The notes beneath the pieces were generated by a model. That model saw nothing but the letters and a program-made list of their open reading frames with translations, was not told the origin of the DNA and did no database searches. Positions 1-5,921 of a DNA stretch of 5,989 nucleotides are shown piece after piece. Origin of the DNA: an uncultured Frankiales bacterium (lineage in GTDB: Bacteria; Actinomycetota; Actinomycetes; Mycobacteriales; SCTD01); NCBI GenBank assembly GCA_946479905.1, contig CAMLIA010000236.1, positions 1 to 5,989 on the forward strand. The letters are read 5' to 3'. The position numbers and the translations under genes were made by a program. The number at the start of each line of letters is the position of its first letter. The stretch's first letter is position 1.

Positions 1-8
1 GGCGCGAC

Positions 9-14
9 TAGCCT
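9..14 (+). promoter_or_regulatory. Candidate -10 box (TAGCCT) for a leaderless transcript of the glycosyltransferase gene
   Basis: TAGCCT fits the actinobacterial TANNNT -10 pattern and ends 9 bases before the ATG at 24, so transcription would begin at or within about 2 bases of the start codon. No purine-rich Shine-Dalgarno sequence is visible in bases 1-23, which fits a leaderless mRNA. The -35 region lies outside the window. A hexamer of this kind can occur by chance, so this rests on its spacing, on the missing ribosome-binding site, and on a similar TAGCGT arrangement before the DUF3499 gene. Confidence 0.4.
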
Positions 15-23
15 GGTCCATCT

Positions 24-3000
24 ATGTCTGCCCGCCCCCCCTCCCGCACCAGACCGGCTGACGAGGCTCCCGAGCCGCGTCGCGGGACCAGGCAGCGAGC
101 CCCGAAGCCGCAGGTCGTCGACGTCACGGCGGTGCTCGTCGCGCACGACGGCGCCGCCTGGCTGCCGGAGGCCATCGAGGCCCTCGCCCGCAGCACCCGC
201 GTCCCCGCGCACGTGGTGTGCGTGGACACCGGCAGCACCGACGGCTCGGCCGAGCTGCTGGAGCAGGCGTTCGGCGACGTGCTCCGGTTGCCGCGCGACA
301 CCGGCTACGGCGCGGCGGTGGCTGAGGCCCTGCGGCACGTGCCCGCAGCCACCTGGCTGTGGCTGCTCCACGACGACGTCGCCGTCGAGCCCACCACCCT
401 GCAGGCGCTGCTCGAGGAGGCCGAGGCGAGCCCGTCGGTGGCGCTCCTCGGCCCGAAGGCCCGGGACTGGAACGACCCCCGCTACCTCGTCGAGATCGGC
501 ATCACCACCGACGCTGCCGGGCACCGCGAGACCGGGCTGGAGCGCCGCGAGTACGACCAGGGCCAGCACGACGCGGTGAAGGACGTGCTCGCCGTCGGGA
601 CCGCGGCCGCCCTGGTCCGGCGCGACGTCTGGGACGCCGTCGGCGGGCTCGACCCGCAGCTGCCGGTGTTCCGCGACGACCTGGACCTCGGCTGGAAGGT
701 CAACGCCGCGGGTCACCGGGTGGCGGTCGTCCCCGCCGCCCTCGTGAGGCACGCCCGGGCGGCGACGACGGGGCACCGGGAGACCGACGCCGCCCCCGGC
801 CGGGCGACCGGCACCGACCGGCAGCACGCGGTCTACGTGCTGCTCGCGCACGCGAGCGCCGTGCGGCTGCTCGGGCTGGTGCCGCGGCTGGTCCTCGGGA
901 CCGTGCTGCGCTCGCTGCTGCTGCTCCTCACCCGGCAGGTCGCCGATGCCGGCGACGAGTGGCGGGCGCTGATCAGGACGTTCGGCCGCCCCGGTGTCGT
1001 GCACCGGGCGCGCCGGGAGCGGGCCCGGACCCGCCGGGTGAGCCAACGCAAGCTCCGGCCGCTGTTCGCCTCGCGCACGGTGCGGATGCGGGCCCGGATG
1101 GGGGCGCTGTCGGAGTGGCTCAGTGGCGGCGGCGCTCCCGTCAGTGACCCGAACCGTGCCCTGGGCGACCTCGGTCCCGACTCCGAGGACTTCGAGGACC
1201 TCGCGCTCGGCGGCACGGGAGCGCTGAAGCGGCTGCTGCTGCGCCCGGGGGTGCTGCTCACCGCAGGCCTGGGTGCCGTGACGCTGCTCGCCGAGCGCAG
1301 CCTGCTGGGCTCGGGCGCCCTCGGCGGCGGTGCGCTGACGCCGACCCCGGGCGGAGCGAGCGACCTGTGGCGGGCCTACGCCGGCGCCTGGCACGACACG
1401 TCCGTGGGCACCGGCCAGGCCGCTCCGCCCGGTACGGCTGCCTTCGCGGCACTCGCCACCCTGCTGCTCGGCAAGCCCGGGCTGGCGGTCGACACCCTGC
1501 TGCTGGCGAGCGTGCCGCTCGCCGGCGTCTCGGCGTACCTCGCCGCGAGCCGGATGGTGCGGCACCTGCACCTGCGGCTGTGGGCTGCGGCCACCTGGGC
1601 GCTGCTGCCCGCCGCGACGGGCGCCATCGCCGCCGGCCGGCTCGACGCCGCGGCCGTCCAGGTCGCGCTGCCGCTGCTGGTGCTCGCCGCCGGTCGGCTG
1701 CTCACCGACGACCCGCGCGTGGAGGGCTGGTGGCGGGCCTGGTCCCTCGGCCTGGGGCTCGGCGTCACCTGCGCCTTCGCGCCGCAGCTGTGGCCGCTCG
1801 CCGCGGCCGTCCTGCTCACCGGTGCCGTGGTCAACCTGGCCGTCAGGGGTGGCCGCCGGCGCGCCGCGGCGGCCGTGCTCGTCGCCGTCGTGCCGGGCGC
1901 CCTGCTCTACCCCTGGTCGCTCGGCGCGGTCGCGCACCCGTCCCGGTTCGTGATCGGCGCGCAGGTCGCCGACGCGAACCTGCCCGCGTGGCACCTCGTG
2001 GCGCTGTCGCCCGGCGGCCCCGGGGTGCCCGTGGCCTTCCTGTTCCTCGGAGTCGTGCTCGCCGGCCTCGCCGGCACCGTCCGGAAGGACTTCCGCCGGC
2101 TCGCCCAGACCTGCTGGGGGGTGGCGCTGCTCGCGCTGGGCCTGGCCCTCGTGCTCAGCCGTACGACGGTGCAGGGCCAGCCGGTGTGGCCCGGGCTCGC
2201 CGTGCAGGTCGCCGCCCTCGCCGTCCTCGCCGCCGCGCTGGTGGCCGCGAGCGGGGCCCGCACCCGGCTGGCCGCGCTCAGCTTCGGCTGGCGGCAGCTG
2301 CTCGCCGGCCTGGTGGCGGTGGCTGCCGGCCTCGCCCCGGTCGTGGCCGCGGGGATCTGGGTGGTGCGCGGCGCCGACGACCCCGTGCACCGCACCGACC
2401 AGGCGGTCCTGCCCGCGTTCGCCCGGGCGGAGCTCGCGGCGCTGCCGGGGCTGCGCGTGCTGGTGCTGGAGCCTGCGGCGGACGGCCGGCTCGCCTATGC
2501 CCTGACCACCGCCGACGGCAGCACCCTGGACGTCTCCGGGCTGCGCCCCAGCCCCGGGCAGTCCGCCGCGCTCGACGCCGTCGTCGCGGACCTCGCGTCG
2601 CCGCGGGGCAGCGACGCCGCCGAGGCGCTGTCGACGCGGGCGGTCCGCTACGTCGCGCTGCGCTCGGCCCCCGGCAGCGACGCGCTCGAGTCGGTCCTGG
2701 ACGCCCAGTCGGGGCTGGTGCGCCGCACCCGCGCCAGCTCCGTCGAGCTCTGGCAGGTGCTGGCCCCCTCCGCCCGGCTCCAGGTGCTGCCGAAGGACCT
2801 CGCTGCGGCCGCCCTCGCCGGCGACCGCGCTCCCACGTCCGAGCTGCTGCTCGGCAACCCGCCGACCAGCCTGCCCGCCGGTCCGGAGGGGGCGCACCCC
2901 TCGGTTCCCCGCGGTCCCGACGGCCGGTTGCTCGTGCTCGCCGACGCCTACGACGACCACTGGAAGGCGACGCTCTCCGGCGAACCGCTGCCGCGCCGGA

Positions 3001-3239
3001 AGGCCTGGGGCTGGGCGCAGGCCTTCGTGCTGCCGGCCTCCGGCGGGCGGTTGGCCCTGTCGTACGACCAGACCGGGCGGCACGCCGGACTGGCCGTGCA
3101 GGTCGCGCTCGTGCTGCTGGTCGCCGTGCTGTCCGCGCCGGGTGCCCGCCGCCGCCGAGGCCTGGAGGACGACGTCGACACCGAGGACGAGCCCACCGGT
3201 GAGCCCCGTCCCAGCCGGGCGCTGGCGGTGACGGCATGA
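24..3239 (+). CDS. GT2 glycosyltransferase fused to a polytopic membrane region (1071 aa)
   Basis: This is a probable membrane-bound glycosyltransferase acting on an envelope or exported glycan; donor and acceptor are unknown. Residues about 33-245 form a GT-A fold GT2 domain with DTGSTDGS (68-75), HDD at 116-118 in the place of the metal-binding DxD, and FRDDLDLGW (216-224), the usual acidic C-terminal motif of rhamnosyl/galactofuranosyltransferase-like GT2 enzymes. A hydrophobic stretch at about 283-303 and a basic linker (about 320-365) follow. Roughly ten further hydrophobic segments lie between about 405 and 785. The WxxAWH...APP pattern around 450-470 recalls AftD/DUF3367-type GT-C-like proteins (family resemblance by eye). 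Residues about 786-1019 look extracytoplasmic and contain the YDDHWKATLSG motif (W980) common in the C-terminal module of such proteins. A last membrane segment (about 1021-1039) precedes an acidic tail. The ATG at 24 is the only good start before the GT2 domain. The stop overlaps the next gene by ATGA, indicating coupling. Confidence 0.9.
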   Translation: MSARPPSRTRPADEAPEPRRGTRQRAPKPQVVDVTAVLVAHDGAAWLPEAIEALARSTRVPAHVVCVDTGSTDGSAELLEQAFGDVLRLPRDTGYGAAVAEALRHVPAATWLWLLHDDVAVEPTTLQALLEEAEASPSVALLGPKARDWNDPRYLVEIGITTDAAGHRETGLERREYDQGQHDAVKDVLAVGTAAALVRRDVWDAVGGLDPQLPVFRDDLDLGWKVNAAGHRVAVVPAALVRHARAATTGHRETDAAPGRATGTDRQHAVYVLLAHASAVRLLGLVPRLVLGTVLRSLLLLLTRQVADAGDEWRALIRTFGRPGVVHRARRERARTRRVSQRKLRPLFASRTVRMRARMGALSEWLSGGGAPVSDPNRALGDLGPDSEDFEDLALGGTGALKRLLLRPGVLLTAGLGAVTLLAERSLLGSGALGGGALTPTPGGASDLWRAYAGAWHDTSVGTGQAAPPGTAAFAALATLLLGKPGLAVDTLLLASVPLAGVSAYLAASRMVRHLHLRLWAAATWALLPAATGAIAAGRLDAAAVQVALPLLVLAAGRLLTDDPRVEGWWRAWSLGLGLGVTCAFAPQLWPLAAAVLLTGAVVNLAVRGGRRRAAAAVLVAVVPGALLYPWSLGAVAHPSRFVIGAQVADANLPAWHLVALSPGGPGVPVAFLFLGVVLAGLAGTVRKDFRRLAQTCWGVALLALGLALVLSRTTVQGQPVWPGLAVQVAALAVLAAALVAASGARTRLAALSFGWRQLLAGLVAVAAGLAPVVAAGIWVVRGADDPVHRTDQAVLPAFARAELAALPGLRVLVLEPAADGRLAYALTTADGSTLDVSGLRPSPGQSAALDAVVADLASPRGSDAAEALSTRAVRYVALRSAPGSDALESVLDAQSGLVRRTRASSVELWQVLAPSARLQVLPKDLAAAALAGDRAPTSELLLGNPPTSLPAGPEGAHPSVPRGPDGRLLVLADAYDDHWKATLSGEPLPRRKAWGWAQAFVLPASGGRLALSYDQTGRHAGLAVQVALVLLVAVLSAPGARRRRGLEDDVDTEDEPTGEPRPSRALAVTA

Positions 3240-4726
3240 GGCGACCGCCCGCCGGGACGCTCGCGATCGTCGTCCTGCTCGTCATCGGCACCGCGGTCGG
3301 CACCTCCGTGCACCGCCCCGGCGTCCGGCAGTCCACCAGCAGCTCGGTCGAGGTCGTCGGCGCCACCGTGGTCTGCCCCGACCTGCGTCAGGCCAAGGAC
3401 CTGCTGGCGACCCGCGTCAGCGTCGGCTCCGGCCTGCTTCCCGCCGGCCGCGCCTCCAGCGGCGGGGCCGTCGACGCCCGGCGGCTCACGCAGGAGGGCA
3501 CCTCGGTGGACGTGCCCGTCACGACCGCGGGTCAGGTGGCGGTCGGCCTCGGGACCGGCACCACCAAGGACGGCCTGGTCGTCTCCGCGACCGGCGACCT
3601 CGCCGCCGGCCTCGAGGTCGAGCAGGTGACCCGCGGCGAGCGGGGGCTCAACCGGGGGCTCGCCGGCCTGCGCTGCGAGGCGCCGAAGCCGGACGTCTGG
3701 TTCGTGGGCGGGTCCACCATGCTCGGCAACGAGACGACCCTGGTGCTGGCCAACGTCGACGACACCCCCACCACGGTGAACATCAGCATCTTCACGGCAC
3801 GGCACGACCTCGAACCGGCGTCGGCACAGGGCCTCGTCGTGCAGCCGCACACCCGCGAGGAGATCCCGCTCGACACCCTCGCTCCCGACGAGGACCTGCT
3901 GGCCCTGCACGTCCAGAGCACCCGGGGACGGATCGCGGCCGGGCTCCGGCACGCGCTGAAGACGCTCCGCGCCACCGAGGGCGTCGACTGGGTGCCGCAG
4001 ACCCAGCCGCCGTCCACCAAGGTCGTGGTGCCGGGGTTCGCCTCCGGCCGGGGGCTGCGCGCCCTCTACATCACCAACCCGGGCACCGACGACGCGACCG
4101 CGAAGGTGACCGTCACGACCCAGGACGGGCAGTTCGTGCCGAAGGGCGACGACGCCATCGACGTCCCGCACGGCCGCACCGTGTCGGTCCGGCTCGACGA
4201 CGTGACACTCGACTCCGCGCTGGCGGCCACGGTCACCACCGACGGCGCACCCGTCGTCGCCGGTGGCTTCGCGAAGGACTACCAGGAGGGCCCGGTGCGC
4301 GAGTTCGCCTACACCGCGGGCGCGCTGCCGCTGTCCGGGCCGGCTCTCGTCACCGACGTCGTCATCGACCGGCCCACCGAGAGCACCCTCATCCTCACCG
4401 CCCCGGACGCCGCCGCGACCGTCACGGTCATCCCGGTCCCGGTGCTCGGCCACTCGGCCACCAAGCCGTCCGGCGCGAAGACCGTCCGGATCCCCGCGGG
4501 TCGCACCGCCACCCTGCGGCTGTCCACGTTCTTCCCGCCCGGCGCGAACGCCCAGCTCGCGGTCGAGGTGCGCCCGGAACCCGGGTCGGGACCGGTGTAC
4601 GCCGCCAGGTACCTCCGTGAGCACGGCGCCCACGGTCCCCTCACGACCCTGCTCGTGCTCGAGGGCCCGGCCCAGCTGGTCAGCCGTCCCGTGGTCTTCA
4701 GCGACCCGCAGGTGGGCACCCCCTAG
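3236..4726 (+). CDS. DUF5719 family membrane-anchored extracytoplasmic protein (496 aa)
   Basis: Function unknown; the family is known to me mainly from actinobacteria, next to the large glycosyltransferase. Residues about 8-26 form one hydrophobic segment after a short basic start (MRRPP), with no lipobox, so it is best read as an uncleaved signal anchor or signal peptide, with the rest outside the membrane. The body is rich in beta-strand-like, Thr/Val-rich repeats resembling tandem Ig-like or sandwich modules. Typical DUF5719 phrases are TTLVLANVDDTPTTVNISIF (about 167-186) and LRALYITNPGTDDATAKVTV. Only two cysteines are present, C47 and C147, a possible disulfide in the exported part. 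The ATG lies in the ATGA overlap with the upstream gene, with only a weak GGCGG-like ribosome site, so translation is probably coupled. A role as partner or scaffold for the glycosyltransferase is an inference from this coupling. Its TAG stop shares the CTAG palindrome with the convergent gene. Confidence 0.87.
   Translation: MRRPPAGTLAIVVLLVIGTAVGTSVHRPGVRQSTSSSVEVVGATVVCPDLRQAKDLLATRVSVGSGLLPAGRASSGGAVDARRLTQEGTSVDVPVTTAGQVAVGLGTGTTKDGLVVSATGDLAAGLEVEQVTRGERGLNRGLAGLRCEAPKPDVWFVGGSTMLGNETTLVLANVDDTPTTVNISIFTARHDLEPASAQGLVVQPHTREEIPLDTLAPDEDLLALHVQSTRGRIAAGLRHALKTLRATEGVDWVPQTQPPSTKVVVPGFASGRGLRALYITNPGTDDATAKVTVTTQDGQFVPKGDDAIDVPHGRTVSVRLDDVTLDSALAATVTTDGAPVVAGGFAKDYQEGPVREFAYTAGALPLSGPALVTDVVIDRPTESTLILTAPDAAATVTVIPVPVLGHSATKPSGAKTVRIPAGRTATLRLSTFFPPGANAQLAVEVRPEPGSGPVYAARYLREHGAHGPLTTLLVLEGPAQLVSRPVVFSDPQVGTP
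4723..4726. other. Shared CTAG: overlapping stop codons of two convergent genes
   Basis: The plus-strand DUF5719 gene ends in TAG at 4724-4726 and the minus-strand Zincin_1-type gene ends in TAG at 4725-4723. Both come from the one palindrome CTAG, so there is no intergenic space. Any transcript of either gene that ends downstream of its own stop is antisense to the 3' end of the other gene. I see no clear terminator hairpin in the adjoining bases. Confidence 0.9.
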
Positions 4727-5172
4727 GGCGGGTCGATGACGTCCGGATCGAGGCCGAGCAGCTGCGCGACCTGGTCCACGACCACCTCGTGGACGAGCTG
4801 CCCGAGGTCGCCCCGGCCGCTCGACCGGGCCTCCAGCGGCCGCCGGTAGACCACGACGCGGGGCGGGCTCGCCGGGCCCGCCGGGAGCAGCCGCCCGAGC
4901 GGCACCGGCCCGCCCGCCGTCTCGTCGGCGACGACCCCCTCGTCCCACCCGGAGTCCGGCGGCGGCACGTCCTCGACGGCGAACTCCACGCCCAGCAGCT
5001 GCTCGTGCCAGCGCTCCTCGAGGTCGGCGATCGCGTCCCGGACCAGGTCGTCGAACAGCTCCGAGCGGCTCCGGGACGCCGGGACCAGCACCTCGAGCGA
5101 GCCCACCGTGACCCGCCGCGACAGCAGCCTGCCCCGCAGCCCGCGCCCGTGCCGCTCCCTGCGCGCGCTCAT
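4723..5172 (-). CDS. Zincin_1-type (DUF1025) metallopeptidase-family protein with degenerate HExxH (149 aa)
   Basis: It belongs to the small single-domain zincin-like family often annotated as 'metallopeptidase family protein' and sits, as in relatives, antisense to its neighbours between the glycan genes and DUF3499. Family-like stretches are the basic RGRGLRGRL start, SRSELFDDLVRDAIADLEERW (residues about 35-55), VEFAVEDVP (62-70), RVVVYRRPLEAR (105-116) and the C-terminal VHEVVVDQVAQLLGLDPDVIDPP. The expected zinc motif HExxH reads H128-E129-V-V-V132, so the second histidine is missing and catalysis is doubtful. From memory Streptomyces homologues read similarly, so this is probably a lineage trait rather than a mutation. 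I prefer the ATG at 5172 because GGAAGG lies 8 bases upstream. An in-frame GTG at 5190 would add six residues (MWKARR) but has no ribosome site. No signal peptide or membrane segment is seen, so it is probably cytoplasmic. Confidence 0.82.
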   Translation of the reverse strand: MSARRERHGRGLRGRLLSRRVTVGSLEVLVPASRSRSELFDDLVRDAIADLEERWHEQLLGVEFAVEDVPPPDSGWDEGVVADETAGGPVPLGRLLPAGPASPPRVVVYRRPLEARSSGRGDLGQLVHEVVVDQVAQLLGLDPDVIDPP

Positions 5173-5180
5173 CCGGCGAG

Positions 5181-5186
5181 CCTTCC
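5181..5186 (-). promoter_or_regulatory. Ribosome-binding site (GGAAGG) deciding the start of the Zincin_1-type gene
   Basis: On the minus strand GGAAGG is followed by an 8-base spacer and ATG (5172-5170). The spacing and purine content favour this ATG over the upstream in-frame GTG at 5190, where the sequence just upstream is C-rich with no Shine-Dalgarno match. Confidence 0.6.
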
Positions 5187-5207
5187 ACACCGGCCGAGCC
5201 CGGGGGA

Positions 5208-5215
5208 GCTAGCGT
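5208..5215 (+). promoter_or_regulatory. Divergent promoter core: TAGCGT -10 box within a GCTAGC palindrome
   Basis: TAGCGT (5210-5215) fits TANNNT and ends 7 bases before the GTG start of the DUF3499 gene at 5223, placing the predicted transcription start on the start codon itself. No Shine-Dalgarno sequence lies between them, so the message is probably leaderless. The box overlaps the palindrome GCTAGC (5208-5213), so the minus strand reads TAGCTC at the same place, a weaker -10-like match directed at the divergent gene. Only 32-50 bases separate the two starts, so both promoters must lie in or next to this short stretch. No convincing -35 element is visible. Confidence 0.45.
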
Positions 5216-5222
5216 CTGCCCC

Positions 5223-5576
5223 GTGAGTCCGGTCCGGCGCTGCTCCCGTACGGGCTGCGGGCTGCCTGCCGTCGCCACCCTCACCTACGTGTACGCCGAC
5301 AGCACCGCCGTGGTCGGGCCGCTCGCCACCCACGCGGAGCCGCACACCTACGACCTGTGCGAGGCGCACGGGGCGCGGCTGACCGCACCCCGCGGGTGGG
5401 AGGTCGTCCGCCACGACCCCGACCCGGCGCAGACCCGGGTGCGCAGCGTCGACGACCTCGAGGCCCTCGCCGACGCCGTGCGCGAGGCCGCTCGTCCCTC
5501 CGGCCGCCCGGAGCTGCCGATCCCGGACGCGAGCGGCCGCCGCGGCCACCTGCGCGCCCTCCCCACCCCGGGCTGA
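5223..5576 (+). CDS. DUF3499 family protein (117 aa)
   Basis: A small cytoplasmic actinobacterial protein of unknown function. The N-terminal half is the conserved family block: CSRTGC (C7, C12), VATLTYVYADSTAVVGPLAT (17-36), EPHTYDLCEAHGARLTAPRGWE (39-60). C7, C12, C46 and H49 (CxxH) are spaced as in a small zinc-binding domain, so metal binding is likely, though not shown. The C-terminal half from about residue 65 is charged and Pro/Arg-rich, looks disordered, and is shorter than in some homologues as I remember them (about 160 residues in mycobacteria). The start is GTG at 5223, set by the position of CSRTGC and by the leaderless-type -10 box 7 bases upstream. It is transcribed divergently from the Zincin_1-type gene. 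In relatives manB (phosphomannomutase) lies close downstream; it is not in this window. Confidence 0.88.
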   Translation: MSPVRRCSRTGCGLPAVATLTYVYADSTAVVGPLATHAEPHTYDLCEAHGARLTAPRGWEVVRHDPDPAQTRVRSVDDLEALADAVREAARPSGRPELPIPDASGRRGHLRALPTPG

Positions 5577-5627
5577 GCCACCCGCAACGAGGGCGTTCTG
5601 TCCGGTTTGCCCCAGACACGCCCACTG

Positions 5628-5654
5628 CTCAAGGGATCTCGAGATTGGGCCGAT
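5628..5654 (+). promoter_or_regulatory. Candidate FliA/WhiG-type sigma promoter upstream of the zinc-ribbon gene
   Basis: CTCAAG (5628-5633) and GCCGAT (5649-5654) are arranged as CTCA-N17-GCCGAT. The FliA/WhiG family -10 is GCCGATAA, and motile actinomycetes such as Actinoplanes are described, from memory, as using CTCA-N15-17-GCCGA promoters. The predicted start, about 7-9 bases past the -10, is near 5663, leaving a leader of about 38 bases with a good ribosome site before the ATG at 5701. The spacer contains the 10-bp palindrome at 5636-5645. If correct, the small gene would be under motility or sporulation control separate from DUF3499. The match is by eye only and the last two bases of the -10 (CG instead of AA) are off consensus. 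Confidence 0.42.
5636..5645. repeat. Perfect 10-bp palindrome ATCTCGAGAT
   Basis: The sequence equals its own reverse complement and lies exactly between the candidate -35 (5628-5633) and -10 (5649-5654) elements. A second palindrome, CCGATCGG (5650-5657), covers most of the -10. Such placement suits an operator for a dimeric regulator, but no known operator consensus was recognised and short palindromes can arise by chance. Confidence 0.4.
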
Positions 5655-5688
5655 CGGGTGTGCAGAACAGCCCACTGGACCAGCCCCC

Positions 5689-5693
5689 AGGAG
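5689..5693 (+). promoter_or_regulatory. Shine-Dalgarno AGGAG for the 71-aa zinc-ribbon gene
   Basis: AGGAG is followed by 7 bases and then ATG at 5701. It is the strongest plus-strand ribosome site in the window and sets the start of a small gene that might otherwise be overlooked. It also shows that this gene, unlike DUF3499 and the glycosyltransferase, is expressed from a leadered message. Confidence 0.8.
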
Positions 5694-5700
5694 ACTTTCG

Positions 5701-5916
5701 ATGTCGCTCGTCACCACGCCCACCAGCAAGCTCGCCTCCTGCACCGCCTGCAGCGGCACCCGCGTCACGCACATCACCATGACGCTGACGGACGGCTCGG
5801 TGGTGGACTTCGCGTCCTGCCACAGCTGCGAGCACAAGAGCTGGACCGAGTCGGGGACGGGCCTGGCCGTGACGGACGTGCTGAAGAGGGCCCAGAAGGT
5901 CAAGAAGGCCGCGTAG
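5701..5916 (+). CDS. Small zinc-ribbon protein with two CxxC motifs (71 aa)
   Basis: Function unknown. C14-x2-C17 and C40-x2-C43 (CTAC and CHSC) are 22 residues apart, the layout of a compact zinc ribbon. The strand-rich stretch between them (THITMTLTDGSVVDFASC) fits two beta strands bringing the knuckles together. HSCEHKSW follows the second knuckle, and a basic helix (AVTDVLKRAQKVKKAA) ends the protein, possibly contacting nucleic acid or a partner. I recall similar short proteins in this position near DUF3499/manB in other actinobacteria, but cannot name a family. Start ATG 5701 is supported by AGGAG 7 bases upstream. A candidate FliA/WhiG-like promoter lies 47-73 bases upstream. The final codons (GCC GCG TAG) fall inside the first copy of the terminal 28-bp tandem repeat, so the 3' end should be treated with care if that array is an assembly artefact. 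Confidence 0.75.
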   Translation: MSLVTTPTSKLASCTACSGTRVTHITMTLTDGSVVDFASCHSCEHKSWTESGTGLAVTDVLKRAQKVKKAA

Positions 5917-5921
5917 CGGCC
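5907..5921 (+). terminator. GC-rich hairpin over the stop codon, possible U-less terminator
   Basis: GGCCGC (5907-5912), loop GTA (5913-5915), GCGGCC (5916-5921) is a perfect 6-bp all-GC stem with a 3-base loop. The TAG stop of the zinc-ribbon gene spans the loop and the first stem base. No T-tract follows, so this could only act as the tailless kind of terminator proposed for actinobacteria, or as a 3' stabilising hairpin. The same hairpin recurs in the next two repeat units, extended there by a G-U and a G-C pair. Confidence 0.35.

Noticed and set aside
1367..3202. 611-codon open frame on the plus strand inside the glycosyltransferase gene
   Set aside because: It is Arg/Ala/Pro-rich with no domain and lies in another frame of a clear membrane-protein gene.
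5188..5190. Upstream GTG start for the Zincin_1-type gene
   Set aside because: It has no ribosome-binding site, and the six added residues (MWKARR) are not family-like. The ATG at 5172 has GGAAGG at good spacing.
2948..5284. 778-codon open frame on the minus strand across the DUF5719 gene, the Zincin_1-type gene and the divergent region
   Set aside because: It is low-complexity Gly/Arg/Ala-rich sequence with no recognisable domain, and it runs antisense to well-supported genes. It reflects the scarcity of stop codons in very GC-rich DNA.
5552..5576. Terminator at the end of DUF3499 (GCCC...GGGC near the stop)
   Set aside because: The stem would be only 4-5 bp with a long C-rich loop inside the coding region and no T-tract.
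5675..5690. CTGG...CCAG hairpin hiding the zinc-ribbon gene's ribosome site
   Set aside because: A 4-bp stem overlapping only the first two bases of AGGAG is too weak to support a regulatory claim.
5169..5903. 244-codon minus-strand open frame over DUF3499 and the zinc-ribbon gene
   Set aside because: It is opposite two plus-strand genes with recognisable Cys motifs, and its own translation shows no family feature.
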